DNA of 64,000 nucleotides. Origin: Streptomyces sp. A2-16 (lineage in GTDB: Bacteria; Actinomycetota; Actinomycetes; Streptomycetales; Streptomycetaceae). The notes under the pieces were generated by a model, which searched no databases, was not told the origin of the DNA, and saw only the letters and a list, made by a program, of their open reading frames with translations. Both the position numbers and the translations under genes were made by a program. The DNA lies in the NCBI RefSeq assembly GCF_018128905.1, contig NZ_CP063808.1, positions 2,790,001 through 2,854,000 of the forward strand, written 5' to 3'. Below, in pieces: positions 18,663 through 29,485 of the stretch. The first letter of the stretch is position 1, and the number at the start of each line of letters is the position of its first letter.

Positions 18663-19682
18663 ATGGACTTCGGACTCGTCCTGCAGACGGATCCGCCCGC
18701 CTCGAAGGTCATCAGCCTGATGAAGCGGGCCGAACGCAACGGCTTCACCTACGGGTGGACGTTCGACTCCGCCGTGCTGTGGCAGGAACCGTTCGTGATC
18801 TACAGTCAGATCCTTTCCAACACCTCGAAGTTGAAGGTCGGCCCGATGGTCACCAACCCGGGCACCCGCACCTGGGAGGTCACCGCCTCCACCTTCGCCA
18901 CCCTCAACGACATGTTCGGCAACCGCACGGTCTGCGGCATCGGCCGTGGCGACTCGGCCATGCGCGTCGCCGGCCGCACCCCCAACACGCTCGCCCGCAT
19001 CAGCGAGGCCATGAAGGTCATCAGGGCGCTCGGCTCGGGCCAGGAGGCCGACCTCGGCGGCACGGTGATCAGGTTCCCGTGGATCAAGGAGGGCGCCGAA
19101 CTCCCCGTATGGATGGCGGCGTACGGCCCCAAGGCGCTGAAGATGACCGGCGAGGAGGCCGACGGGTTCATCCTCCAGCTGGCCGACCTGTATCTGACCG
19201 AGTACATGGTGAAGGCCGTCAAGGACGCGGCCGTGGCCGCCGGCCGGGATCCGGCGGACGTGAAGATCTGCGTGGCCGCCCCCGCCTACGTCACCGAGGA
19301 CGACTCGCCCGAGGCTCTCGCCCATGCGCGCGAGCAGTGCCGCTGGTTCGGCGGCATGGTCGGCAACCACGTCGCCGACCTGGTCTCCAAGTACGGCGAG
19401 CACTCCGCCGCCGTCCCCGACGAACTGACGGACTACATCAAGGCGCGTGAGGGGTACGACTACTCGCACCACGGACGCGCCGACAACCCGGACACCGCCT
19501 TCGTGCCCGACGAGATCGTGGACCGGTTCTGTGTGATCGGGCCGGTGGAGAAGCACATCGAGAAGCTGAACGCGCTGCGTGAGCTGGGCGTCGACCAGTT
19601 CGCCGTCTACGACATGCACGACGCCCAGGAGACCACCATCGACGCCTACGGCTCCCGGGTCATCCCCGCCGTCAACTCCTGA
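18663..19682 (+). CDS. LLM-class flavin/F420-dependent oxidoreductase (TIGR03842-like)
   Basis: This 339-residue luciferase-like (TIM-barrel) oxidoreductase starts MDFGLVLQTDPPAS after AGGAGTGGCGCC. Family features include VGPMVTNPGTR, GIGRGDSAMR and PVWMAAYGPKALKM. I recall close relatives annotated as F420-dependent. Unlike RutA-type pyrimidine oxygenases it is encoded beside dihydropyrimidinase, 11 bases after its stop. No dihydropyrimidine dehydrogenase (PydA/PydB) is seen in the window, so this enzyme could supply or interconvert the reduced ring (hypothesis). It could also act on an unrelated side product. Confidence 0.85.
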   Translation: MDFGLVLQTDPPASKVISLMKRAERNGFTYGWTFDSAVLWQEPFVIYSQILSNTSKLKVGPMVTNPGTRTWEVTASTFATLNDMFGNRTVCGIGRGDSAMRVAGRTPNTLARISEAMKVIRALGSGQEADLGGTVIRFPWIKEGAELPVWMAAYGPKALKMTGEEADGFILQLADLYLTEYMVKAVKDAAVAAGRDPADVKICVAAPAYVTEDDSPEALAHAREQCRWFGGMVGNHVADLVSKYGEHSAAVPDELTDYIKAREGYDYSHHGRADNPDTAFVPDEIVDRFCVIGPVEKHIEKLNALRELGVDQFAVYDMHDAQETTIDAYGSRVIPAVNS

Positions 19683-19724
19683 CCCCCCGGCGGAACCGCT
19701 CGACCGACCCCCCACTCCTTGTCC

Positions 19725-19790
19725 CCCCTCCCCGCCGTCCCGGGGAGGGGTGGCGGGACCGGGAAAGGCCTCCCCGCCCGTCCCGGTCCC
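19725..19790 (+). terminator. Two consecutive strong hairpins between the LLM and NCS1 genes
   Basis: CCCCTCCCCG/CGGGGAGGGG (19725-19750, six-base loop) is followed by GGGACCGGGA/TCCCGGTCCC (19755-19790). They fill most of the 162-base gap. They could terminate or attenuate transcription so that the transporter has separate or reduced expression. Confidence 0.5.
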
Positions 19791-19844
19791 GCCCGAGGCC
19801 CCCGCACGGCCCATCCCGTCCCGTCCTGATCGATTGGCCTGCCC

Positions 19845-21395
<1,551 letters not shown>

Positions 21396-21429
21396 CGGTG
21401 AGCGGTCAGGGGGCCCGGGCCTGTGCGGC

Positions 21430-22095
21430 TCAGGCCTTCTGGCCGCTCTCCAGCGCCGCCACGGCCTCCTTGGCGGCCTTGATGGCACCCTTGTTGATCT
21501 CGTCCGTGCTGGGCGCCTTCTTCGACTCGAAGTCGCTGCCGTTGTACGTCACGGTCACCAGCGCGTTGGACGCCTGGATCATGACCACGCCCTCACGGGT
21601 CTGCTGCTTGTCCTCGGTGGTGAGGTTCACCACCGAGTAGCCCGCGTCGCCGACCCCGGGGACATTGCCGCCGCCGCTCTTCTCGGCGACGTTCTCCTTG
21701 TACGACTTGGCGGCGGCCGCGTCGGACTCGGTGATCTCGAAGGACACGTCGAGCCAGCGGTAGTCGTACCCCTTGAGCGCGTTCCAGGAGCAGGTGCGGC
21801 GCAGGGACGTGTCCGTGGAGGGGATCTCCTTGCCGGCCGTCTTGGCTCCGGGCACGAGCGACTTGATGGTCGACGTGCTGATGCTGCCGCAGGGCGCGGG
21901 GGCGGCGGCGTACTGCTTGGAGGCGGCCGCCGTGGACGCGCCCGACGGGGACTCGTCGGCTGACTGCGGCGCCGACTCCTTCTTGGCGGCCGGCGTCGTG
22001 GCCGGGCCCGACGTCAGCACCCAGCCCGCCGCGGCGAGCACGACGACGGGCGAGATGCGCGCGGTGAGCGCGAGCGGCAGGGAAAGAGTTCGCAC
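21430..22095 (-). CDS. Exported DUF3558-like protein, 221 aa
   Basis: It starts at GTG 22095 without a clear Shine-Dalgarno sequence. An N-terminal hydrophobic segment (about residues 12-30) is an uncleaved anchor or signal peptide with no lipobox Cys, followed by an Ala/Ser/Pro-rich linker of about 40 residues. The outer domain has a Cys pair (PCGSIS and RTCSWNA) in the pattern I associate with DUF3558/DUF2020 exported actinobacterial proteins. Function unknown. It is convergent with the NCS1 transporter gene. Confidence 0.7.
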   Translation of the reverse strand: MRTLSLPLALTARISPVVVLAAAGWVLTSGPATTPAAKKESAPQSADESPSGASTAAASKQYAAAPAPCGSISTSTIKSLVPGAKTAGKEIPSTDTSLRRTCSWNALKGYDYRWLDVSFEITESDAAAAKSYKENVAEKSGGGNVPGVGDAGYSVVNLTTEDKQQTREGVVMIQASNALVTVTYNGSDFESKKAPSTDEINKGAIKAAKEAVAALESGQKA

Positions 22096-22246
22096 AGCGC
22101 ACTTTTCGTGGGGGACGGACGGTGCGGACGGGTCCGCACTGCGGACGGAACGCCAGTTTCACATGTCTGCCTGTGGGGCGGAAGTGTGAACTCGCTCCGT
22201 ACCCGGGCCGTCACTGTGCCCTGCCGTCGATGCGTCATGTGTCCGT

Positions 22247-23251
22247 TTATGTCCGGGTGATGGGGCCGTAGAGGGCCGATTCGACGCGGTCCACGGCCAG
22301 GAACGCCCCGTAGGCGACGAGCTGCACCAGACAGCGGTCGGAGTGCTCGGGGCGCCGCCAGGCCGCCACGTCCTCGTCGGTGATCCGGTACGGCGCGAGC
22401 GCGGTCAGCAGCACCAGACGCGCACCGGGACGCTCCCGCCGGTCCGGGAAGCCGCTCAGGTCGAGCGGCGGATGCGACCCGTCCCAGTCCAGCAGGGTCT
22501 CCTCCACGAGGTCCTGGTCCTCGGCGCCGAGCAGACCGGCGCCCGCCATGGCCGCCCGGAGCAGCGCCGCGTACGCGAGTCCGACGGGCGTGCCGTCCGC
22601 CCACCCGGGAGCCTCACCGGGGTCGGGCAGATCGAGCAGCGCGAGGGACGCCCCGGGCCGGGCGGGCCGTCGTACGGTCCGGGCGAGCGTGCGGCCCGCG
22701 AGGCTGCGGACGGCCCGGAAGCGCTGGGCGTTGCCCGGCAGCAGGTTCTCGGTGAGCAGGGCGGACACGATCCGGTTGATGAAGTGGAAGGCGAACACGG
22801 TGCCGAGGTAGCCCGGAGCGTGCTCGCGCGGGAAGGGATACGGCTCGGCCCCGAGGCCGCCCGGCACACGCGTGTGCCGCCCCCACTCCAGTACGCGCGC
22901 GTGCTCCTCGTTCTCCGGCCGCTCTCCTCGGACGACGCGTTCGGCGAGGGCGTGATCGCCGGTGGCGTGCAGCAGCATGGTGTGCGCGTCCACGCAGAAC
23001 GGGCAGCGGTTGGCCAGCGAGACCCCGAGCGCCGCCAGCTCCTTGCCGGTGCGGCTGCCGGGTCCGGCGATCAGTGACTCGCGCATCAGCGCCCACGCGG
23101 GGGCGAGGAGCTCCGGTGCGGAGGAGAGGACCACGAAGGTGACGGGTTCGTCGATGCCGAAGTCCCGGGACAACTGCCCGTAGACCTCGGCGACACGGCC
23201 GGTGGCGGCCTTGGGCGGCAGGGGCCGGGTGTGGCGGAAGGGTGTGGACAT
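22247..23251 (-). CDS. AhpD/carboxymuconolactone-decarboxylase-like protein, 334 aa
   Basis: Residues 1-150 form an all-helical AhpD-like domain with the redox motif RCPFCVDAHTMLLHATG (CxxC-x3-H). That motif occurs in AhpD peroxidase partners and CMD-family proteins. The second half (150-334) is helical and specific to actinobacterial members. The start MSTPFRHT at 23251 is chosen because upstream codons are Arg/Pro-rich non-coding sequence. It is divergent from the sensor kinase gene over 167 bases. A peroxide-related role is likely but unproven. Confidence 0.85.
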   Translation of the reverse strand: MSTPFRHTRPLPPKAATGRVAEVYGQLSRDFGIDEPVTFVVLSSAPELLAPAWALMRESLIAGPGSRTGKELAALGVSLANRCPFCVDAHTMLLHATGDHALAERVVRGERPENEEHARVLEWGRHTRVPGGLGAEPYPFPREHAPGYLGTVFAFHFINRIVSALLTENLLPGNAQRFRAVRSLAGRTLARTVRRPARPGASLALLDLPDPGEAPGWADGTPVGLAYAALLRAAMAGAGLLGAEDQDLVEETLLDWDGSHPPLDLSGFPDRRERPGARLVLLTALAPYRITDEDVAAWRRPEHSDRCLVQLVAYGAFLAVDRVESALYGPITRT

Positions 23252-23342
23252 GGACAGCAGCGTGCGCCCCGGCCCCGGCCGCGGTCGTCGTACGGCCGAA
23301 GGGAGTTGGCACTGCGTCCGCGAGCGCGGCCCGGGCCCGGGA

Positions 23343-23360
23343 CTACTACGGGGGGAGTAG
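23343..23360. promoter_or_regulatory. Inverted repeat CTACT-n8-AGTAG around a G-tract
   Basis: Five-base arms flank ACGGGGGG in the divergent region 59 bases before the sensor kinase start. Streptomyces NarL-type two-component systems often have such a site for self-regulation; that link is recalled, not tested. Confidence 0.35.
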
Positions 23361-23418
23361 CGCGGGAGTTGTCCACAGGGCGGACGCCGGTGTCGGTACG
23401 GCGGTCTAGCGTGTGGGC

Positions 23419-24537
23419 ATGAGCGGGCACCCGGTCGACTCGGCCACCTCCAAGCGGCTCGCCGATCTGGCCCTCGTGGTCGTGGTCGGCGCACTCGTCG
23501 TGGCCGTGGCGGCTCTCGACCCGGACACGACCGCCCTCGACTACGGACTCCTCGTGGTGAGCGCGGGCGCTCTCGCGTTCTACCGCGCGGCTCCGAGGGC
23601 GGCGCTCGCCGTGGCCACGGCGTGCGGGGCCGCGTACGTCCTGCACGCCCACCCGGGGCCCCTCGGCGCGCTGTCCGTCTTCGCCGCCGTGCACCTGGCG
23701 TCCCAGCTGGGGCACCGGGGCTGGGCCGCGGCGGCGAGCGGGGTCTTCCTCGGGGCGTACGCGGCGACCGGACCTACGGCCCAGGAGGCGGTCGAGAGGA
23801 CCGCGCTGCTCGCGGGCTGGTTCGTGTGCGCGGTGGTCACGGGCCTCGCCGGCCGCAACTGGCAGGCGTATCTGCGCCAGACCGAACAGCGCGCGCTGGA
23901 GGCCGAGCGGACCCGGGAGGAGGCCGCGCTGCGCCGGGCCGGCGAGGAACGCCTGCGGATAGCCCGGGAGTTGCACGACTCCCTCACCCACAGCATCTCC
24001 ATCGTCAAGCTCCAGGCGGGCGTGGCCGTGCATCTGGCGCGCAAGCGGGGCGAGGAGGTGCCGCCCGCCCTGCTCGCCATCCAGGAGGCGGGCGGCGAGG
24101 CCATGCGTGAGCTGCGCGCCACGCTGGAGGTCCTGCGCACCGACGAGCCGACCGGCACTCCGGCGCTGCTGGTGGAGCGGGCGCGGGCCGCGGGCCTCGC
24201 CGTCGAGCTGAGCGTGACGGGCGAGGAGTGCGCGCTGCCCGCGCACCTCGACCGGGCCGTCTACCGGATCGTCCAGGAGTCCCTGACGAACGCCGCCCGG
24301 CACGCGGGCCCGGCGAAGGTCCGGGTCGAACTCGCCTACGGCAAGGCCGACTTGGCGGTCCGGGTGGACGACGACGGGGCCGCCCACCCGGACCACCCAC
24401 CCCGGCCCGGCCACGGCCTCACCGGCATGCGCGAACGCGTCACGGCACTGGGCGGCACGCTGCACACCGGCCCACGGGCGGAGGGCGGGTTCTCGGTGCG
24501 CGCGGAACTGCCGTTGGGGGCGGGGGAGTCGGTGTGA
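23419..24537 (+). CDS. Sensor histidine kinase (HisKA_3 / NarL-partner type)
   Basis: This 372-residue membrane kinase has four or five hydrophobic segments in residues 15-150, then a coiled linker (RQTEQRALEAERTREEAAL) and the dimerisation/phosphoacceptor box ARELHDSLTHSISI with its His. The ATPase domain carries the N-box (VQESLTNAARHAG) and the G-box (GHGLTGMRERV). The ATG at 23419 is preferred over an in-frame GTG at 23413. There is no recognisable extracellular sensor, so the signal is probably sensed in the membrane. It is followed by its response regulator after 43 bases. Confidence 0.93.
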   Translation: MSGHPVDSATSKRLADLALVVVVGALVVAVAALDPDTTALDYGLLVVSAGALAFYRAAPRAALAVATACGAAYVLHAHPGPLGALSVFAAVHLASQLGHRGWAAAASGVFLGAYAATGPTAQEAVERTALLAGWFVCAVVTGLAGRNWQAYLRQTEQRALEAERTREEAALRRAGEERLRIARELHDSLTHSISIVKLQAGVAVHLARKRGEEVPPALLAIQEAGGEAMRELRATLEVLRTDEPTGTPALLVERARAAGLAVELSVTGEECALPAHLDRAVYRIVQESLTNAARHAGPAKVRVELAYGKADLAVRVDDDGAAHPDHPPRPGHGLTGMRERVTALGGTLHTGPRAEGGFSVRAELPLGAGESV

Positions 24538-24580
24538 TCGGTGTGGGCGTAGAGGGCGTCGTGCGGGGGGAGGTGTCGGT

Positions 24581-25243
24581 GTGATCAGGGTGGCGCTCGT
24601 CGACGACCAGGCGCTGATGCGGGCCGGATTCCGGGCCCTGCTCGACGCCGAGGACGGCATCGAGGTGGTCGGGGAGGCGGCGGACGGGCAGCGAGGCGTG
24701 GAGCTGGTGCGCGCGCAGGTGCCCGACATCGCGCTGATCGACGTGCAGATGCCGGTGATGACGGGCATCGAGGCGACCCGGCTGATCGCCGCGGATCCGG
24801 CGCTGGCGGGGGTCCGCGTGGTGATCCTCACCAACTACGGCGTCGACGCGTACGTCTTCGAGGCGCTGCGCGCGGGCGCGAGCGGCTTCCTGCTGAAGGA
24901 CACCGAGCCCGCCGACCTCCTCCAGGCCATCGAGGTGGTGGCCCGGGGCGAGGCGCTGCTGTCCCCCGCGGTCACCCGCACCCTGATCGGCGAGTTCGTC
25001 TCCCGTCCACCGGACCGGTCCACCGCCCCCGGCCTCGAGTGCCTCACCCGCCGCGAACGCGAGGTCACGGCCCTGGCCGCCCGCGGCCTGACCAACGAGG
25101 AGATCGCCGAGCACATGGTGATCAGCCCCCTCACGGCCAAGACGCACATCAGCCGTGCGATGACCAAGCTGGGCGCCCGGGACCGGGCCCAACTGGTCGT
25201 GTTCGCCTACGAGTCCGGGCTGGTGACGGCACGCGGCTCCTGA
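24581..25243 (+). CDS. NarL/LuxR-family response regulator
   Basis: This 220-residue regulator has a receiver domain with acidic pocket (VDDQ), phosphorylated Asp in IALIDVQMPVMTG, switch Thr/Ser in VVILTNYG and Lys in FLLKDTEP. The C-terminal LuxR-type helix-turn-helix is LTRREREVTALAARGL and NEEIAEHM. It starts with GTG at 24581 after GGGGGGAGGTG. It is the cognate partner of the preceding kinase. The target is unknown; autoregulation and the divergent CMD gene are candidates. Confidence 0.94.
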   Translation: MIRVALVDDQALMRAGFRALLDAEDGIEVVGEAADGQRGVELVRAQVPDIALIDVQMPVMTGIEATRLIAADPALAGVRVVILTNYGVDAYVFEALRAGASGFLLKDTEPADLLQAIEVVARGEALLSPAVTRTLIGEFVSRPPDRSTAPGLECLTRREREVTALAARGLTNEEIAEHMVISPLTAKTHISRAMTKLGARDRAQLVVFAYESGLVTARGS

Positions 25244-25286
25244 TATCCCGTTGCCGTCCCCGGCCGTGGATCAGCACCCTGGGGCG

Positions 25287-26108
25287 ATGACCGAGACACC
25301 AACGCGACTGCACGAGGAGATCCTCGCCTACTACGCCCAGGGCAAGGAGGACGCCCGGCTCAGAGAGGGCGGCGCGCCCGCCGGACGGCTGGAGTACTGG
25401 CGCACCCAGGACGTACTGCGCCGCCTGCTGCCCGCCGAGCCCGCGCGGATACTGGACGTGGGCGGCGGCAGCGGGGTGCACGCGGACTGGCTCGCCCGGG
25501 ACGGACACGCGGTCGAGCTCGTCGACCCCGTACCGCTCCACGTCGAACAGGCCTCGCGGCTGCCGGGGGTGACCGCCCGCCTCGGGGACGCGCGCGAACT
25601 GGCCGCCCCCGACGCCTCGTACGACGTGGTCCTCCTGCTCGGCCCGCTGTACCACCTGCCCGAACGCGCCGACCGGCTGCGGGCCCTGGCCGAGGCGCGA
25701 CGCGTCCTGCGGCCGGGAGGGCTGGTGGTCGCCGCCACCATCAACCGGTACGCGCAACTGCACGACCTGCTGCGCGAGGAGCGCTACTTCACCCCGGAAC
25801 ACCGTGAGCGCACCGACGCCGTCCTCGTGGACGGCCGGCATCCCCACCACGACGAGGGCTTCTTCACCGTCGCCCACTTCGCCGCTCCGCACGAGGTGAC
25901 CGCGGAGTTCGCCGCCGCGCGGCTGACCACGGTGGGGCAGTGCGGCATCGAGGGCGTCGCCTGGCTGATGGGCGGACTGGAGGACTGGCTGGACGACCCG
26001 GACCGGCGCGCGACCGTCCTGGCCGCGTGCCGGCACATCGAGTCGGAGCCCACCCTGCTGGGGGCGAGCGGGCATCTGCTCACGGTGGGCGGACGGCCGT
26101 CGGCGTGA
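25287..26108 (+). CDS. Class I SAM-dependent methyltransferase
   Basis: This 273-residue soluble protein has motif I ILDVGGGSGVHADWLA, an acidic loop (VELVDPVP), GDARELAAPDASYDVVLLLG (motifs II/III) and ARRVLRPGGLVV (post-III), placing it in the methyltransferase-11 group. The ATG at 25287 (MTETPTRL) is chosen since upstream codons look non-coding. It is probably transcribed separately or as the tail of the two-component operon, 43 bases after the regulator stop. The substrate is unknown. Confidence 0.9.
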   Translation: MTETPTRLHEEILAYYAQGKEDARLREGGAPAGRLEYWRTQDVLRRLLPAEPARILDVGGGSGVHADWLARDGHAVELVDPVPLHVEQASRLPGVTARLGDARELAAPDASYDVVLLLGPLYHLPERADRLRALAEARRVLRPGGLVVAATINRYAQLHDLLREERYFTPEHRERTDAVLVDGRHPHHDEGFFTVAHFAAPHEVTAEFAAARLTTVGQCGIEGVAWLMGGLEDWLDDPDRRATVLAACRHIESEPTLLGASGHLLTVGGRPSA

Positions 26109-26182
26109 CAGGGCGGCCGTCCGCCCGGCGGGTGACGAGGAGGGGTCTGCCCGGCGGGTGACCGGGCGGGGGTCAGCCTGGC

Positions 26183-26222
26183 GGGTGACCGGGTGACCGG
26201 GTGACCGGGTGACCGGGTGACC
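26183..26222. repeat. Five tandem copies of GGGTGACC
   Basis: Five exact 8-bp units run head to tail, with looser copies on both sides (26130-26250). The array fills the 147-base gap between the methyltransferase and phospholipase D gene ends, which are convergent. No frame crosses it. Confidence 0.9.
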
Positions 26223-26255
26223 GGGCGGCGGGTGAGGGGTCCGGCCGGCGGGTGG

Positions 26256-27251
26256 CTACGCGGCCGTACCGCCCGTGTAGTCGGCGGCGAAGGTGGTCTC
26301 GACGGTGGTGGCCACGGACTGCGCCACCCCGGTGCCGGTGAGGACGATGCCCAGCTCGCGGTTGGCGGTCAGCGAGTTGCTGCTGAGGTTCATGGAGCCC
26401 GCCTCCACCTCCTGGGTGGCGAGGCCGTAGTCCGCGACCATGGCCTTGGCGTGGATGTAGAAGCCGTCGGGGTCGGAGTACCCGACGACCGTGCCGCCCG
26501 CCGCCTCGATCTCGGAGACCTCGCTCGCGTAGTCGCCCGGGGTCTCCAGGACCACCCGCACCTTCACCCCCGCCTTCGCCCGTGCCGCGATGGCGTCCAC
26601 CACCGCGCTGTCGCTGAACTCCAGTTCCTCGACGTCGAGCGTCTTGGTGGCCGCGTTCACCACGGACAGCAGACGGCTGCGGGAGTCGGTGGGGGACCAG
26701 AGCAGGTGGTCACCGTCGGTGGGGGTGACCGACGTGCCGGCGTAGTCCGCGGCGAACACCTTCTCGATCGCAGCGACATCACGGGTGTCGTCGGTGAACA
26801 CGCCGTAGTCACGGCCGGTCGCGTAGTACTGCGAAGTCAGATTGCCGGTCAGGACCAGGGACTTGGCGCCGTCCACGGTGATCGTCTTCTGGTGCGTGTA
26901 GACGAAGCTCGACGGTGACCACACCACGCCGACACCCGCGTTCGTCAGGGCCGTGTACGCCGAGCCGTTGGCGCTCTGGTGCGCGCGGTCCAGGACGACC
27001 CGGACGGTGACGCCCTTGTTCTTCAGGGCTATCAGGTCGTCGACCGCCGCAGTGTCCTCCAACTCGTACATCGTCATGTCGAGGGACGTGGTGGCCGAGT
27101 TGATGAAGTCGTAGATCGTGGGCTGCGTGGTGCCGCTCCGCGAGAAGGCGAAGGCGGTGTAGGTCGCGGCGTCGGCGGGGACGGAGGCGGCCAGTACGGC
27201 GGCGCCGACGACGAGCGTGACGCCCGCGCGGGCGAGGACGTTCGACAACAT
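26256..27251 (-). CDS. Secreted phospholipase D-family protein
   Basis: This 331-residue protein begins at ATG 27251 (upstream codons discarded) with a signal peptide (LSNVLARAGVTLVVGAAVL, cleavage near ADAA). The mature part has two PLD half-sites: HQKTITVDGAKSL (HxK, Asp) and HAKAMVADYG (HxKx4D), together one active site that forms a phosphohistidine intermediate. It may cleave phospholipids or nucleic acids; secreted two-HKD proteins of this size occur in both groups. There is no strong Shine-Dalgarno sequence beyond CAGGAG nine bases upstream. It stands alone. Confidence 0.9.
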   Translation of the reverse strand: MLSNVLARAGVTLVVGAAVLAASVPADAATYTAFAFSRSGTTQPTIYDFINSATTSLDMTMYELEDTAAVDDLIALKNKGVTVRVVLDRAHQSANGSAYTALTNAGVGVVWSPSSFVYTHQKTITVDGAKSLVLTGNLTSQYYATGRDYGVFTDDTRDVAAIEKVFAADYAGTSVTPTDGDHLLWSPTDSRSRLLSVVNAATKTLDVEELEFSDSAVVDAIAARAKAGVKVRVVLETPGDYASEVSEIEAAGGTVVGYSDPDGFYIHAKAMVADYGLATQEVEAGSMNLSSNSLTANRELGIVLTGTGVAQSVATTVETTFAADYTGGTAA

Positions 27252-27525
27252 GTGTGACTCCTGGTCGAGTTGGCGCCCGCGTGGGGGGCGCGGGCATCCG
27301 CATGGCACCACGCGCGTAGAACGCGCTGGAAGAGAAGGCCGGTGAACACGGGGTTACCGGCGGTCCCCGGAGTCGGGCAAAAGGGATTTCGTGCAGGTGG
27401 GAGGTGATTCATGGAGTTCTCGTGCGATCGCAAAATCTTCGTGGGGCGGTCGGTGTGGGATGAAAGGATCCGTGCACGTGACCGCTTCGGACCGGCCGAG
27501 GCGCGCCCGACCAGCGAGGTGAGAG

Positions 27526-29355
27526 ATGTCGTTCACCACCCGGCCGACCCTCCAGGGCACCTTCGGCATGGTGTCCTCCACCCACTGGCTGGCCTCGCAG
27601 TCGGCGATGGCGGTGCTGGAGGACGGCGGCAACGCCTACGACGCGGCGGTGGCCGGGGCGTTCGTGCTGCACGTCGTCGAGCCGCACCTCAACGGGCCCG
27701 CGGGCGAGGTGCCGATCCTGCTCGCACCCGCGGGCGGGCCGGTGCGGGTGCTGTGCGGGCAGGGCGTCGCACCGGCCGCGGCGACCGTGGCCCACTACAA
27801 GGGGCTCGGCCTGGATCTCGTCCCCGGCACCGGTCCCCTCGCCGCCGCGGTCCCCGGCGCCTTCGACGCCTGGATGCTGTTGCTCCGCGACCACGGCACC
27901 AAGTCCCTCGCCGAGGTCCTCCAGTACGCCGTCGGATACGCCGAGGACGGCCACGCGCCCGTGGAGAACGTCGGCGCGACGGTCGAGAGCGTACGGCAGC
28001 TGTTCGAGACGGAGTGGACCTCGTCGGCGGAGGTCTATCTGCCGGACGGGAAGGCCCCGCGGCCCGGCGAGCTCTTCCGCAACCCCGCCCTCGCCGCCAC
28101 CTGGAAGCGGCTCATCGACGAGGTGGCCGGGGCGGGCGACCGGGTCGCGCAGATCGAGGCGGCGCGTGAGGTGTGGCGCACCGGGTTCATCGCCGAGGCG
28201 CTCGTACGACAGGCTCGGCGCCCCACCATGGACACCAGCGGCGCGCGGCACACCGGCACGCTCACCGCCGCCGATCTCGCCGGGTGGTCCGCGACCTACG
28301 AGGCGCCGGCGACGTACGACTGGAACGGCTGGACCCTGTGCAAGGCCGGCCCCTGGAGCCAGGGCCCGGTCCTTCTCCAGCAGCTCGCGCTGCTCCCGCC
28401 CGAGCTGCCGCGGTACGGGTCCGCCGAGTACGTCCATCTGCTGATCGAGGGCTGCAAGCTGGCCATGGCCGACCGGGAGGCCTGGTACGGGGACGCGGCC
28501 GAGGTGCCGCTCGACGAGCTGCTGTCGGCGCAGTACAACGCGGCACGGCGTGAACTCGTCGGCGACAAGGCCTCGTACGAGCTCAGGCCGGGCGACCCCG
28601 GCGGGCGTGCCCCGCGGCTCAGCGCACACGCGCGCGTGGTCGTCACCGACGAGCCCGGGTTCAGCCCGATGGGCGTCGGGGAGCCGACGGTCGCGAAGAA
28701 CCCCACGTCACCCGTGCCGGGCGAGCCGGAGACCGGTTCCGACGGCAGCACCCGGGGCGACACCTGCCACCTCGACGTCGTCGACCGCTGGGGCAACATG
28801 GTCGCCGCCACGCCCAGCGGCGGGTGGCTCCAGTCCAACCCGGTCGTGCCGGAGCTGGGCTTCCCGCTCGGCACCCGGCTCCAGATGACCTGGCTGGAGG
28901 AGGGCCTGCCGAACTCCCTCACGCCCGGCTGTCGCCCCCGCACCACCCTCACCCCCTCGATCGCCCTGCGCGACGGCGTGCCCGTCCTGGCCTTCGGCAC
29001 GCCCGGCGGGGACCAGCAGGACCAGTGGCAGCTCCACTTCTTCCTGGCCCTCGCCCTGCGCTCCCCGGTTCGCGGCGGCCTCGACCTCCAGGGCGCGATC
29101 GACGCCCCCAACTGGCACAACGACAGCTTCCCGGGCTCCTTCTACCCGCGCGGCATGCGGCCGGGGAGCGTCACGGTGGAGGCACGGACGGATCCCCGGG
29201 TGGTCGAGGAGCTACGGCGGCGGGGGCACGACGTGACGGTGGGGGAGCCGTGGTCGGAGGGACGGCTGTGCGCGGTGGCGCGGGACCCGGAGACGGGGGT
29301 GCTGTCGGCGGGGGCGAACCCGCGGGGCATGCAGGGGTATGCGGTGGGGCGGTAG
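27526..29355 (+). CDS. Gamma-glutamyltransferase-family protein, apparently cytoplasmic
   Basis: This 609-residue member of the GGT/Ntn-hydrolase family lacks a signal peptide (it starts MSFTTRPTLQG after GAGGTGAGAG). Family blocks are present: EDGGNAYDAAVAGAF, HLNGPAGEVPIL, GTPGGDQQDQW near the C-terminus. The likely nucleophile is Thr413 in GDTCHLDVVD, where the usual TTH/TSH is TCH. The oxyanion SSGG motif of classical GGTs is replaced by WSQGPVLLQQ. It is related to acylase/GGT-like enzymes rather than the exported GGT at 4716. The substrate may be a gamma-glutamyl or acyl amide. Confidence 0.88.
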   Translation: MSFTTRPTLQGTFGMVSSTHWLASQSAMAVLEDGGNAYDAAVAGAFVLHVVEPHLNGPAGEVPILLAPAGGPVRVLCGQGVAPAAATVAHYKGLGLDLVPGTGPLAAAVPGAFDAWMLLLRDHGTKSLAEVLQYAVGYAEDGHAPVENVGATVESVRQLFETEWTSSAEVYLPDGKAPRPGELFRNPALAATWKRLIDEVAGAGDRVAQIEAAREVWRTGFIAEALVRQARRPTMDTSGARHTGTLTAADLAGWSATYEAPATYDWNGWTLCKAGPWSQGPVLLQQLALLPPELPRYGSAEYVHLLIEGCKLAMADREAWYGDAAEVPLDELLSAQYNAARRELVGDKASYELRPGDPGGRAPRLSAHARVVVTDEPGFSPMGVGEPTVAKNPTSPVPGEPETGSDGSTRGDTCHLDVVDRWGNMVAATPSGGWLQSNPVVPELGFPLGTRLQMTWLEEGLPNSLTPGCRPRTTLTPSIALRDGVPVLAFGTPGGDQQDQWQLHFFLALALRSPVRGGLDLQGAIDAPNWHNDSFPGSFYPRGMRPGSVTVEARTDPRVVEELRRRGHDVTVGEPWSEGRLCAVARDPETGVLSAGANPRGMQGYAVGR

Positions 29356-29485
29356 CGGGGCAGGATCGCGGGGCGGTGACGGGCTGGACCTTGGGCGGGC
29401 CCTTGGATCCCGGTGTTCACGGTGATTCCATCCGCGCTCCATCAGGCGGGTGGGGATTGTCAGTCCCGCGTGCTCTCATGGAGTC

